NCBI RefSeq assembly: GCF_034356035.1
Contig: NZ_CP136423.1
Span: 1,302,001 to 1,366,000 of the forward strand
DNA: 64,000 bases
Reading direction: 5' to 3'
From: Blautia hydrogenotrophica DSM 10507
GTDB taxonomy: Bacteria; Bacillota; Clostridia; Lachnospirales; Lachnospiraceae
Each line of letters begins with the position of its first letter. Position 1 is the stretch's first letter. Made by a program: the position numbers and the translations under genes. The notes under the pieces are model-generated. The model was not told the DNA's origin. It saw nothing but the letters and a program-made list of their open reading frames with translations, and did no database searches. This document shows, piece by piece, positions 1 to 8,881 of this stretch.

Positions 1-591
1 TTCAATGAATTGGATACTTATGCGGAAATAAAAAAACTGAATACGAAACAAATCATAGACGGCGTATGTTTAGATCCCAGAATTGGAAACTGTTATAATA
101 ATCCGAGTTTTGGATATGGCGGGTATTGTCTGCCTAAGGATACAAAACAGCTTTTGGCAAATTATGCAGACATACCAGAAAATCTTATTGCGGCAATTGT
201 AGAAAGCAATCGTACTCGAAAAGATTTCATCGCCGATCGTGTTTTGAATTTAGCGGGTTACTATGATTACAGTGATGACAAAAGCTATAACGAGATGCTG
301 GAAAAACATGTTGTTATTGGTGTTTATAGATTAACGATGAAAAGTAATAGCGATAACTTTCGTGACAGCAGCGTCCAAGGTGTGATGAAACGTATAAAAG
401 CAAAAGGCGCCACGGTGATAGTTTTTGAACCGACTCTGGAAAATGGAAGTACATTTTTTGGTTCTTTGGTTGTCAATGATTTGAAGGAGTTTAAGAAAAA
501 ATGTGACGCAATTATAGCAAACCGCTATGATGAATGCTTGGAAGATATCATTGACAAAGTATACACGCGTGATCTTTTTTTCAGAGACTAA
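1..591 (+). CDS. ugd: UDP-glucose 6-dehydrogenase, 3' part (cut by window edge)
   Basis: The frame is open from base 1, so the real start lies before the window. About 196 C-terminal residues remain of a family usually near 390-450. The motif [14 protein letters not shown] carries the catalytic Cys and the Lys-Asp pair of UDP-sugar dehydrogenases. The rest is the dimer helix and the C-terminal UDP-binding domain (ESNRTRKDF, then [12 protein letters not shown] and FRDSSVQGV). The enzyme oxidises UDP-glucose to UDP-glucuronate with NAD+, which would feed uronic acid into the polymer built by the following genes. The next gene starts 29 bases downstream, suggesting one transcript. A UDP-ManNAc or UDP-Gal dehydrogenase of the same fold cannot be excluded because the N-terminal half is missing. 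Confidence 0.88.
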   Translation, partial: FNELDTYAEIKKLNTKQIIDGVCLDPRIGNCYNNPSFGYGGYCLPKDTKQLLANYADIPENLIAAIVESNRTRKDFIADRVLNLAGYYDYSDDKSYNEMLEKHVVIGVYRLTMKSNSDNFRDSSVQGVMKRIKAKGATVIVFEPTLENGSTFFGSLVVNDLKEFKKKCDAIIANRYDECLEDIIDKVYTRDLFFRD

Positions 592-620
592 AGATTAAAC
601 TATAAGAAGGAAATAATTAA

Positions 621-1463
621 ATGAATGAATTAATATCAGTCGTCATTCCAAGTTATAATCGAAAAAACACAATACTATCTTGTATTCGAAGTGTATTGGA
701 GCAGACATATAGTAATCTAGAGGTTATCGTGATAGATGACGGTTCCACAGATTATACCTATACATTATTTAATGATTCTTTCGATGACAGAGTAAAATTT
801 TTCAGATATGAAGAAAACAGGGGCGCATGTTACGCTCGAAATTTGGGGGCTGAATTATCTTCTGGGGCATATATTGCCTTTCAGGACAGTGATGACATCT
901 GGAAAAAAACTAAACTCGCGAAAGAATTAAGCTATTTAAAAAAAGAAAATGCTGATATGGTGTTTTGTGGGATGAATAGAAAAGATCCCATTCATAAAAC
1001 CTCCAAATATTATCCAGATGAGACTTTCCGCTCAGATAGAAATATTTTAGCTCAACTGCTGGAAAATAATGCAGTGAGTACGCAGACAATCTTAATAAAA
1101 AGAGAAGTAATAAATAAAATAAAATTTGATGTCACTTTTAAACGGTATCAGGATTGGGATTTTGCATTGCAGGCAGCAAGTTCAGGTATTAAGATAGCCT
1201 ATTTAGCAGAAGGATTAGTTGATTCTACTATTCAGGGTAACAGTATCTCAGCAAATGTAAAAGAAGGGGTTGCCTACGAACACTTAATAGAGAAACACAT
1301 GGATTTATATAACAAAAATCCCAGAGCTCTCGCAGCTATTTATAAAAAAATAGGAAACAGTTATAGAAACAGCAACAGGAAAAAGTCTCGATATTTCTTT
1401 AAAATGAGTTTAAAAACTCAGTTTCACTTAAAAGTTTTTGTAAAATGGATTGTCGGTCGGTAA
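621..1463 (+). CDS. Family 2 glycosyltransferase
   Basis: 280 residues. A GT-A fold is visible: ISVVIPSYNRKNTI at the N-terminus, VIDDGSTD near residue 38 and the metal-binding DSDD near residue 91. YQDWDFALQAA fits the acceptor-side acidic motif. The start has AAGGA 9 bases upstream. It probably transfers one sugar from a nucleotide-sugar donor to a lipid-linked repeat unit at the inner membrane face. There is no C-terminal membrane helix. Donor and linkage cannot be read from sequence. It sits between ugd and a polymerase-like membrane protein in a typical capsule/exopolysaccharide order. Confidence 0.88.
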   Translation: MNELISVVIPSYNRKNTILSCIRSVLEQTYSNLEVIVIDDGSTDYTYTLFNDSFDDRVKFFRYEENRGACYARNLGAELSSGAYIAFQDSDDIWKKTKLAKELSYLKKENADMVFCGMNRKDPIHKTSKYYPDETFRSDRNILAQLLENNAVSTQTILIKREVINKIKFDVTFKRYQDWDFALQAASSGIKIAYLAEGLVDSTIQGNSISANVKEGVAYEHLIEKHMDLYNKNPRALAAIYKKIGNSYRNSNRKKSRYFFKMSLKTQFHLKVFVKWIVGR

Positions 1464-1512
1464 AAAGAGTTAACTTCGTAAAAAATATGAGATCAGAATG
1501 GAGGCTTATGCT

Positions 1513-2841
1513 GTGTACGGAATGAAAATTAACAAATGGAATTTAATGATATACAGTGGCTTTTTTTGTTTGCTCATGCCTACATTTATGATTTCTTTTG
1601 CAGGGTACCTGTTTCCAGGAGCAAGTATTTATCTATGGATGGCTGCAAGTCTAGTTTTTTCTTATTTTTATGCATCTTGCGGGAAAATATGCCTGAAAAT
1701 ATCTATCCCTAAGCTGTTAAAAAAACCAGGGCTTGTCTGGATGTTAATTATAATTATCGTTTTAATGCATAATTATGATTTAAAAGAAAGCATCACAGCC
1801 AGACAGCCCATTTGCTATATTAGTCTCTTTATTTTATTTTTTATATTAAGTCAAACCATAACTTGGGTAAAATTTTTCTGGGGAGTAGTGAAAATATTCT
1901 GTACTTTTCACCTTATCACAGGAATTTTTTTCTTGTTCAATAAGTCAATGCTTATAAACAATATCATACCGTTATTTCAGGTAGATGAAAATGTAATCAG
2001 GCTGCTATATCAAGCCATTGAAAATGGATATATGACCGGATTGTGTTACCATTATAGCACGATGGGCATGTACATGGCATTGGGAGTCGTTGCATTTTCA
2101 GACATGCTTTTGCTTCAGAAATCGACCTGGATCCAAAAAATTGGATTTTTTTCGATGTTTTTAGGACTGTTACTCACAGGTAAACGGGGACCTCTTTTGG
2201 CCGTTGTGTTAGCATTACTTATCGTTTATCTGACAACGAATAAATTGTTGAACAGGAAAAAATTGTTCAGAGTATTTGCAGGACTAATTTTTATCTTTGC
2301 ATTGATTATGGTGGCTTATTATAAAATTCCTCAAGTACAAAGTACAATTAATCGCTTTATAGTTGAGAGCTCCGACATCAATTCATTTTCAAGCGGACGT
2401 GTGGATTATTTTTATGTCAATGCGATTTCTATGTTCTTGGAAAAACCTTTATTTGGAAATGGCTGGAGATTTTTCAGACATAATATAGAGCACTATTCCG
2501 GCGGTATTATTGGAACAAACGATGCTCACAATATATTTTTAGAGCTTCTGGCAGACACAGGAATAATCGGCCTCACAATTTTTATTTGCTTTTTTGCAAT
2601 GTCCATATTTGTTACTTATACTACGATTAAAAAGATTACTGGATCATATTCTTCCAATGCTCATGAAGTATTGTATCTCAAAAAAGCATTTGTATATCAG
2701 TTGTTTTTCCTTATGTATGGATTGTCAGGCAATTCATTGTACGATGAGCAGTGTTACATTCCATATTTTGTCTGCTGTATTGCAGGTTATACTTATAATC
2801 TTCAATTTCGAAACAGGATTATAAGAAAGAGGCCATGCTGA
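1513..2841 (+). CDS. O-antigen ligase/polymerase-like membrane protein (Wzy type)
   Basis: About 442 residues with ten or more hydrophobic segments. The long loop before the last helices holds RVDYFYVNAISMFLEKPLFG and a downstream DAHNIFLELLADTGIIG stretch. That H-N-x-x-L-E loop is typical of the O-antigen ligase/Wzy (Wzy_C) family, which polymerises or ligates undecaprenyl-linked glycans outside the membrane. A GGAGG at 1500-1504 lies 8 bases before GTG 1513, which favours that start over the in-frame ATG at 1498; ATG 1522 is the alternative. It works with the flippase at 6153. Polymerase and ligase members of this family cannot be separated by sequence alone. Confidence 0.82.
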   Translation: MYGMKINKWNLMIYSGFFCLLMPTFMISFAGYLFPGASIYLWMAASLVFSYFYASCGKICLKISIPKLLKKPGLVWMLIIIIVLMHNYDLKESITARQPICYISLFILFFILSQTITWVKFFWGVVKIFCTFHLITGIFFLFNKSMLINNIIPLFQVDENVIRLLYQAIENGYMTGLCYHYSTMGMYMALGVVAFSDMLLLQKSTWIQKIGFFSMFLGLLLTGKRGPLLAVVLALLIVYLTTNKLLNRKKLFRVFAGLIFIFALIMVAYYKIPQVQSTINRFIVESSDINSFSSGRVDYFYVNAISMFLEKPLFGNGWRFFRHNIEHYSGGIIGTNDAHNIFLELLADTGIIGLTIFICFFAMSIFVTYTTIKKITGSYSSNAHEVLYLKKAFVYQLFFLMYGLSGNSLYDEQCYIPYFVCCIAGYTYNLQFRNRIIRKRPC

Positions 2842-2870
2842 GAGTACCTATTATACAAGGAGTATAGAGT

Positions 2871-3971
2871 ATGAAAAAAGTTCTTATAGTAACCAAAATA
2901 GGGAAAAATTATGGAGCTCTATTACAGGCTTATGCCCTAAAATGCGCGATAGAATCTTTAAATTGTAATGTTCAAATTTTAAATTATGCTTTGCCAAGTA
3001 CAGTATCGACATATGAGCCTTATCCTAAAATAACCGGTTTTAAATCTATGCGCCGATTCTTGGCAGGTTTAGGGACATACCGGTTTCAGAAACGGAGTAT
3101 AAAAAAATTTTTGTCATTTAGAGATGAGTATTTCAATTTTACAAAAGAATATCACAATTTTGAAGAGTTATTACAGGATCCTCCTGAAGCACAGATATAT
3201 TTTACAGGAAGCGATCAAGTATGGAATCCTCTCATCAATTTTGACGAAGCATATTATTTGATGTTTGCTCCTGAGAATACAGTGCGTGCCTCATACGCTG
3301 CTTCTTTGGGCATATCCCAAATACCAGAAAAATATCTCTCAGAATTTCAAAAGAGAGTGAAGAATATTACATTTCGCTCTGTACGTGAAAGCTCTTCAAG
3401 AGAATTGCTGCTGGGGATGAATATCTGTTCTTCAGTTCACATTGACCCAACTTTGCTTCTGAAGTCTGAACAATATAATAAACTTTCTGCCAATATAGAA
3501 ATCAAAAGGCCATTTATTCTACTGTACTTTTTGATTATGCCGTCGTCTCCTGAACAATATATAAAAGAATTAAAGACTTTATATCCGGATCATTTAATAG
3601 TAAATCTGCATGGGGATTTAGGAACGAAGCGTATAGGTGATGTCCAAATTGCAGATGCAGGACCAAAGGAATTCCTGAGCTTAATTAGGGATTCTGAAGC
3701 AGTTGTCACCTCCTCCTTTCATGGAACTATATTTTCCATAATATTTCACAGACCCTTTCTTTCGTTCTTACCACAAGGGACTGGCGGAAGAATACTTGAC
3801 CTTCTCGATGGACTATGTTTGTCCGACCAAATTATCTTTTCGCCAAACCAAATAGAAAAGCTGAAAAATGAACTTCCATATAATGAAATTGACGTTGTCA
3901 TTGAAAAAAAACAGCAGGATGCTTTTAAATATTTGAAAAAGGTTGTAATGGCAAGCAAAAGGACGGATTAA
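2871..3971 (+). CDS. Polysaccharide pyruvyl transferase family protein
   Basis: 366 residues. The N-terminus (KVLIVTKIGKNYGALLQAYAL) and the middle stretch IYFTGSDQVWNP are hallmarks of the polysaccharide pyruvyl transferase family (WcaK/CsaB). The C-terminal SSFHGTIFSIIFHRPFLSF matches the conserved His-containing donor motif. Members add a pyruvate ketal from phosphoenolpyruvate to a sugar, giving the polymer a negative charge. AAGGAG sits 8 bases before ATG. It lies one base from the next gene, so the two are likely co-translated. Some family members in capsule loci have no proven activity, so the exact reaction is inferred. Confidence 0.85.
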   Translation: MKKVLIVTKIGKNYGALLQAYALKCAIESLNCNVQILNYALPSTVSTYEPYPKITGFKSMRRFLAGLGTYRFQKRSIKKFLSFRDEYFNFTKEYHNFEELLQDPPEAQIYFTGSDQVWNPLINFDEAYYLMFAPENTVRASYAASLGISQIPEKYLSEFQKRVKNITFRSVRESSSRELLLGMNICSSVHIDPTLLLKSEQYNKLSANIEIKRPFILLYFLIMPSSPEQYIKELKTLYPDHLIVNLHGDLGTKRIGDVQIADAGPKEFLSLIRDSEAVVTSSFHGTIFSIIFHRPFLSFLPQGTGGRILDLLDGLCLSDQIIFSPNQIEKLKNELPYNEIDVVIEKKQQDAFKYLKKVVMASKRTD

Positions 3972-3972
3972 A

Positions 3973-4971
3973 ATGAGTATTAAATCAAAAATAAAGTCTG
4001 AGTGTCCTTTATTATATCAACTCTATAAAATATTAACCGACATAAAGGATGCTCAAAAAATAAAATCTGCTGAGAACAAATTTTATTCCCTTGCCGATTG
4101 GCAAATACGCCAATTAGACTCTGAGCTGTACTTTAAAGCTCAGGGAAAAGTATTGGATTGGAATCACTTATTAACCTATACAGAAAAGATGCAGTGGGCA
4201 AAGCTGTATGACAAGGATCCCAGAAAAGTTATTTTATCCGATAAGTATGCAGTAAGAGCTTGGGTCTCGGAAACTATAGGTGAAGAATACTTAATACCCT
4301 TAATTGGAGTTTGGGACAAATACGAGGATATAAATTTTAAGGTACTTCCAGAACAGTTTGTAATGAAAACAAATCATGGATCAAACGATGTTGTGATCGT
4401 TCGTAGCAAATCGAAATTGTCTTTAGCTCAAAAAATTGAAATGAGACGAAAAATAACAAATTCTTTAAAAAGAGATTATGGAAGTATATACTGTGAACTT
4501 CATTATGGAAAAATTCCTGCTAAAATTATAGCAGAAAAGTTTCTTGATTCTGGCGAAACAGATTTGCAAGATTATAAATTTCTATGTTTTTCCGGCAAAC
4601 CATATTTTTGTTGGGTAGATATCGGAAGGTATACGAAACATAAAAGAAATGTATATGATTTGAATTGGAATTTACAGGATTGGAATCAATTTACTTATGG
4701 AAATACGGAATATGAAATTGAAAAACCAAAAAATTTTGACCAAATGATTGGACTTGCTGAGAAACTTTCTCGGGGATTTTCTCATGTTCGAGTAGATCTA
4801 TATAATATTGATGGAAAAATTTATTTTGGTGAAATGACATTCACAAATGGAAGCGGTTTTGAGAAAATTATACCTCCATCTGCTGATCTTATGCTCGGAA
4901 ATTTATGGGACATTGATACGAAAAGTAATTCAGAGGACAGTACGAAGAAGTTGGAGCGAGATACAAAATGA
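3973..4971 (+). CDS. TupA-like ATP-grasp protein of polysaccharide loci
   Basis: 332 residues. The opening includes LLTYTEKMQWAKLYDKDP and LSDKYAVRAWVSETIGEEYL, followed by FVMKTNHGSNDVVIV, the nucleotide-binding Lys loop of the TupA-like ATP-grasp family. LYNIDGKIYFGEMTFTNGSG near the end supplies the metal ligands. ATP-grasp ligases join a carboxylate to an amine using ATP. In capsule clusters this family is thought to attach an amino acid, or amidate a uronic acid, as a glycan decoration. The substrate is unknown. The uronic acid from ugd upstream would be a sensible carboxyl acceptor, which is inference. Its end overlaps the next gene by 4 bases. Confidence 0.78.
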   Translation: MSIKSKIKSECPLLYQLYKILTDIKDAQKIKSAENKFYSLADWQIRQLDSELYFKAQGKVLDWNHLLTYTEKMQWAKLYDKDPRKVILSDKYAVRAWVSETIGEEYLIPLIGVWDKYEDINFKVLPEQFVMKTNHGSNDVVIVRSKSKLSLAQKIEMRRKITNSLKRDYGSIYCELHYGKIPAKIIAEKFLDSGETDLQDYKFLCFSGKPYFCWVDIGRYTKHKRNVYDLNWNLQDWNQFTYGNTEYEIEKPKNFDQMIGLAEKLSRGFSHVRVDLYNIDGKIYFGEMTFTNGSGFEKIIPPSADLMLGNLWDIDTKSNSEDSTKKLERDTK

Positions 4972-5912
4972 CTAATACAAATTATCCAATTTGTTACGCT
5001 GTAAAGAACAAAAATATAGACATAGTTGCACAGTCCCGGTCAGGAGGAGCATTTACAGCATTCTCAGATGATGTATTAGAAAAAGGCGGTGTAATTTACG
5101 GCTGTGTGTTTGAAGGTTTAAAGGTCTTACACATCCGCGCTGTCTCTAAAGAAGGCAGAGATCGAATGAGAAATTCAAAATATATACAAAGCAATATCGA
5201 AAATATCTACCTACAAGTAAAAAAAGACTTGGATGCCCAAAAAATAGTCCTTTTTTCAGGAACCCCTTGTCAATGTCATGCTATTAAAAAATATATAGGT
5301 AATAAAGTATATGAGAATCTAATCTTGATCGACATCGTCTGTCAGGGAGTTGCCAGCACAAAAGTATGGGAAGATTACTGTGCCTATGTCTCAAAAAAAG
5401 TAAAAGAACCAATTGTCAGCGTTTCATTTCGTAATAAAAAATTTGGCTGGAAATCGCATATAGAATCCTTTTATGGGAATAAGAAAGAGTACCATAGTGG
5501 AATAATGAGAGATTTAATTTCCAACAGATATATTCTAAGACCATCCTGTTATAGCTGCCCATACAAGAATATGCAAAGACAAGGAGATCTTACACTGGGC
5601 GATCTATGGACAGATGAACAAATGAAACTTCCGTTTAATGATTATGACGGTATTTCTCTGGTTTTAGTGAATTCAGATAAAGGACAGGAAATATTCAATG
5701 CCTCTGCTTCAAAAACAGAAAGTATAAGAATTGATATTACCAGATGTAAGCAACGTTCACTGCATACGCAGGTCGAACCTCAGAAAAATAGAGAAGCTTT
5801 TTGGAAAAATTATAAAAAAAGATCATTTTCTTATATCATCTCGCATTATACAACAGAAACACGAACTAATCGGTTCAAAAAATTTATTAAACAGGTAGTC
5901 CGGCGAGGGTAA
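4968..5912 (+). CDS. Coenzyme F420 hydrogenase/dehydrogenase beta-subunit-like protein
   Basis: 314 residues. It shows the FrhB-type features: SRSGGAFTAFSDDVLEKGG at the N-terminus, VLFSGTPCQCHAIKKYIG, IDIVCQGVAS, and the Cys cluster SCYSCPYKNMQRQGDLTLGDLW. In capsule loci these proteins usually sit beside polysaccharide pyruvyl transferases, as here two genes away, and probably perform an Fe-S/flavin redox step on a sugar or its substituent. The usual N-terminal 4Fe-4S domain is absent; the ferredoxin encoded 3 bases downstream could supply it. It overlaps the preceding gene by ATGA. The physiological reaction is not established. Confidence 0.8.
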   Translation: MTNTNYPICYAVKNKNIDIVAQSRSGGAFTAFSDDVLEKGGVIYGCVFEGLKVLHIRAVSKEGRDRMRNSKYIQSNIENIYLQVKKDLDAQKIVLFSGTPCQCHAIKKYIGNKVYENLILIDIVCQGVASTKVWEDYCAYVSKKVKEPIVSVSFRNKKFGWKSHIESFYGNKKEYHSGIMRDLISNRYILRPSCYSCPYKNMQRQGDLTLGDLWTDEQMKLPFNDYDGISLVLVNSDKGQEIFNASASKTESIRIDITRCKQRSLHTQVEPQKNREAFWKNYKKRSFSYIISHYTTETRTNRFKKFIKQVVRRG

Positions 5913-5915
5913 ATT

Positions 5916-6140
5916 ATGGAAAAAACATCAAAATCTCCTATATTGTATAGTAGTAAAGAGGAATGCTGCGGATGCGCTCTTTGCTGCGCCGTATGTCCAT
6001 CTCAAGCAATTAATATGGAATATGACACGGAAGGTTTTTTGTATCCAGTTATTGATGAGCATAAATGTATAAAATGCAAAAAATGTTTGAAGATATGTTT
6101 TTTCCCAAAAAAGACACTATTCAAGGCTGAGAGGAGCTGA
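5916..6140 (+). CDS. Small 2[4Fe-4S] ferredoxin-like protein
   Basis: 74 residues with two complete cluster motifs, each C-x2-C-x2-C-x3-C: CCGCALCCAVCP near residue 16 and CIKCKKCLKIC near residue 50. Little follows the second cluster, so the protein ends where a longer family member would continue into an FrhB domain. It lies 3 bases after the FrhB-like gene and is probably its electron donor. A simple frameshift cannot have created the pair, because the ferredoxin gene is downstream while in fused relatives the ferredoxin part is N-terminal. It may be a truncated copy or a separated subunit. Confidence 0.8.
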   Translation: MEKTSKSPILYSSKEECCGCALCCAVCPSQAINMEYDTEGFLYPVIDEHKCIKCKKCLKICFFPKKTLFKAERS

Positions 6141-6152
6141 ACCACTTATTTG

Positions 6153-7601
6153 ATGAATATTGTAAAAGGACTATTAAAAAAATACAACACTTTGCCGATA
6201 GCTGCTAAAGCTACTATATGGTTTGTTTTTTGCAGTACACTGCAAAAATGTATCTCTCTGATTACAACGCCTGTCTTCACTAGAATTATGAATACTGAAC
6301 AATATGGTCAGTTTAGTGTTTATAATTCCTGGTTGCAGATTTTTACGATCATTACTACCTTACGGCTCAATTATGCCGTTTTTAATAAAGGAATGAGCAA
6401 ATATAAAGACGATCGAGATGGCTATACATCGACAATGCAGTCTTTGACCTTTATTATAACAGGTATTGTATTTCTCATTTATTTGCTCTTTCATAATCAG
6501 ATTAATGCAATAACAGAATTGCCTACCTTTGTTATGGTAGCTCTATTTCTTGAACTTTTTGTGACTCCCGCAATAGACTTTTGGACAATTCGAAAAAGAT
6601 ATGAGTATATATATAAACCGGTTGTAATACGTACTTTGATTATGGCCGTTTTAAATGCCAGCATCGGTATCGTGGCTGTTTTATTGTCAGAAGAAAAGGG
6701 ATATGCAAGGATTCTCACCTGTATTCTGGTGAATATTTGTTTTGGTACTGTCTTGTTTATATATAATCGCAGGCACGGCAAAATTTGGTTAAAAAAAGAA
6801 TACGTTGTTTTCGCATTAAGTTTCAATCTTCCATTGCTTCTGCACTACATTTCTCAATATATCTTGGAACAATTTGACAGGGTAATGATCCAAAAGCTGG
6901 TAGGTATAGCTCAGGCGGGAATCTTCAGCGTCGCTTATAATGCAGGAATAATGATGAAAATTGTGACCCAGAGTATTAACAATGCACTGGTGCCCTGGCA
7001 GTATGAACAGCTTGAAAAGAAAAATTTCAAAGAGATTGACAATGTTTTATTTGCAGTCTTTTTGCTGATCGGGGGATGTGCTTTAATATTTTCTGCATTT
7101 GCACCAGAAATAATGAAAATTTTAGCAGATGAAAAATATTATGAAGCTATATATGTGATACCGCCTGTAGCTATAGGAACGTTTTTCTCATTTGCATATA
7201 CAACATTTGCGAATGTAGAGTTTTTCTTTAATCAGAATAAATTCACAATGTATATTTCTATGTTAGGAGCAGTCTTGAATATTAGTCTGAATTATCTATG
7301 CATTAAGAAATTTGGCTATATTGCTGCTGCATACACAACACTTTTTTGCTACATAGTATTTACTGTTAGCCATTATATTTACATGACGGTAAGCGTTAAG
7401 AAAATGTTGGCTGTCTCTAAGGTATTTAACACAAAAAGGATAAGCCTTCTAGCTGTATCAATACTGTTTGTCGGATTAATTTTGATAGGACTGTATGATA
7501 AAATAATAATTAGATATCTTTTCATTATTTGTGGGTTAGGAACTCTTTACTTTAAACGGAAGCAAATAATTAATATATCGAAACTTGTACAAAGGAAATA
7601 A
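6153..7601 (+). CDS. Polysaccharide flippase (Wzx/MATE-like), + strand block
   Basis: 482 residues with about 12-14 membrane segments. The opening AKATIWFVFCSTLQKCISLITTPVFTRIMNTEQYG pattern (start near residue 20) is typical of polysaccharide biosynthesis flippases, which move the undecaprenyl-linked repeat unit across the membrane. A TTG at 6150 is an alternative start; the only nearby ribosome site is GAGGAG at 6131-6136, rather far from either. It closes the + strand block begun by ugd and ends 165 bases before the converging - strand block. Confidence 0.86.
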   Translation: MNIVKGLLKKYNTLPIAAKATIWFVFCSTLQKCISLITTPVFTRIMNTEQYGQFSVYNSWLQIFTIITTLRLNYAVFNKGMSKYKDDRDGYTSTMQSLTFIITGIVFLIYLLFHNQINAITELPTFVMVALFLELFVTPAIDFWTIRKRYEYIYKPVVIRTLIMAVLNASIGIVAVLLSEEKGYARILTCILVNICFGTVLFIYNRRHGKIWLKKEYVVFALSFNLPLLLHYISQYILEQFDRVMIQKLVGIAQAGIFSVAYNAGIMMKIVTQSINNALVPWQYEQLEKKNFKEIDNVLFAVFLLIGGCALIFSAFAPEIMKILADEKYYEAIYVIPPVAIGTFFSFAYTTFANVEFFFNQNKFTMYISMLGAVLNISLNYLCIKKFGYIAAAYTTLFCYIVFTVSHYIYMTVSVKKMLAVSKVFNTKRISLLAVSILFVGLILIGLYDKIIIRYLFIICGLGTLYFKRKQIINISKLVQRK

Positions 7602-7675
7602 CAGCAGGGTTATATGATGATTCCGGGAAAAAATTTGTTGGATCAATTCTATCCGAAAAATAGCCAACAGTTGGC

Positions 7676-7748
7676 AGTACCTCTGTTCTGAATCGGTGGT
7701 TTCCTATCTCTATATTAAAAATTTACACCACGACAGATCAGAGGTACT
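7676..7748. repeat. 15-bp inverted repeat between convergent blocks
   Basis: Arms 7676-7690 and 7734-7748 are complementary at 14 of 15 positions and enclose 43 bases. A second short pair, GTGGT near 7696 and ACCAC near 7727, sits inside. It is followed by TTTT on the + side and lies exactly between two converging operons. A shared transcription terminator is the simplest reading. A tiny transposon remnant with terminal repeats is the alternative. Confidence 0.5.
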
Positions 7749-7765
7749 TTTATAAACCAGGTATT

Positions 7766-8863
7766 TTAATTAAATAGCCATTCAATTAGTTCGTTCTGTT
7801 CAAAAAAAGGATATAAAACAAGATTCCGGTACTCGATATTCCTAAAGGCTAGTATAAATAATCCCAGAAGAAAAATCCCCAAAATACAGTACATTAGTAA
7901 GCGCTTTTTTTGACTTTCTATCATGCTGATTTTACTTACCAGAAAAGTGTAGTTAACCAATAATAATAGTGTGGGAATACGTGCAAATCCTACCCCATAA
8001 TTCAGGGTCAAGGGAATACATATAAATGATAGCAAATTGATATTAAAGAATAAATTGTCTTTATCATTGTTCATTTTTATTTTATATACATATTTAAGTA
8101 AAAAATACATACCGAAAAATGTCATAATGCAGAATACAACTGCAAAGATCCTTCCGAAATTTCCAGAAGCATCTGTTGATCGCATTAATATATCGGTTTT
8201 TGTGTCCCCTAAATATTGACTAACAAAATTGTTAAAAGTACTTATTGCCGCTCCTACTTGTAAAACAATACATCCAATAATTGTTGCCAATGCTACAGTT
8301 TTTTTCTTTTTGCAAAAGGAAATAGGCAAATAAAGTAGAAAGAATAATGTACTAAAATGTATGGTTGATGCAATTAGTATAAAAATTATATACTTTGCAA
8401 TATATTTTTTTCTTTTATTTAACAAACTATCCATCGCAATCAAGACAAACGGAATAGCCGCCAAATTTCTAATATATTGAAAATACACTACTGACGGGTA
8501 CAATAGAAAAAGCCCTAACACGATTGGAGATTTTGTGCTATTTCTTTCTGCAAACCATACCATGAAAAAAATTTCAACGAACGAGCATATTACAAAAAAA
8601 GTTCTATATCCAATCTCTAGTCTATGTCCCAGCATAACTAAAAATGTGTACCCGATTTCTGTATAGGATTGATAATTTTCATAATTAATATATCGAGAGA
8701 TTCCGATGTCTACATCGTAAGCGCCTTTACTCCAACCAAGTAAAATCCACATATAGATAAACAAGATCGTCAAAACAAACTTCTTATATCTATTACTCTT
8801 CCCCACCTGAATTTCATATAATGCCGTTCCAATAAAAACAACACCCCATAAAAAATAAAGCAT
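7766..8863 (-). CDS. EpsG-like polysaccharide polymerase
   Basis: About 365 residues with roughly ten membrane segments. SKGAYDVDIGISRYINYENY with the following YTEIGYTFLVMLG is the DxxxY/EpGy pattern of the EpsG family, which polymerise repeat units on the outer membrane face. ATG 8863 is preceded by AGGTGA at 5 bases, better than the upstream in-frame GTG at 8872. It is the last gene of the - strand block, 18 bases after the flippase, forming a second Wzx/Wzy set distinct from the one on the + strand. Confidence 0.8.
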   Translation of the reverse strand: MLYFLWGVVFIGTALYEIQVGKSNRYKKFVLTILFIYMWILLGWSKGAYDVDIGISRYINYENYQSYTEIGYTFLVMLGHRLEIGYRTFFVICSFVEIFFMVWFAERNSTKSPIVLGLFLLYPSVVYFQYIRNLAAIPFVLIAMDSLLNKRKKYIAKYIIFILIASTIHFSTLFFLLYLPISFCKKKKTVALATIIGCIVLQVGAAISTFNNFVSQYLGDTKTDILMRSTDASGNFGRIFAVVFCIMTFFGMYFLLKYVYKIKMNNDKDNLFFNINLLSFICIPLTLNYGVGFARIPTLLLLVNYTFLVSKISMIESQKKRLLMYCILGIFLLGLFILAFRNIEYRNLVLYPFFEQNELIEWLFN

Positions 8864-8881
8864 ATTCTTCACCTGCCATCT

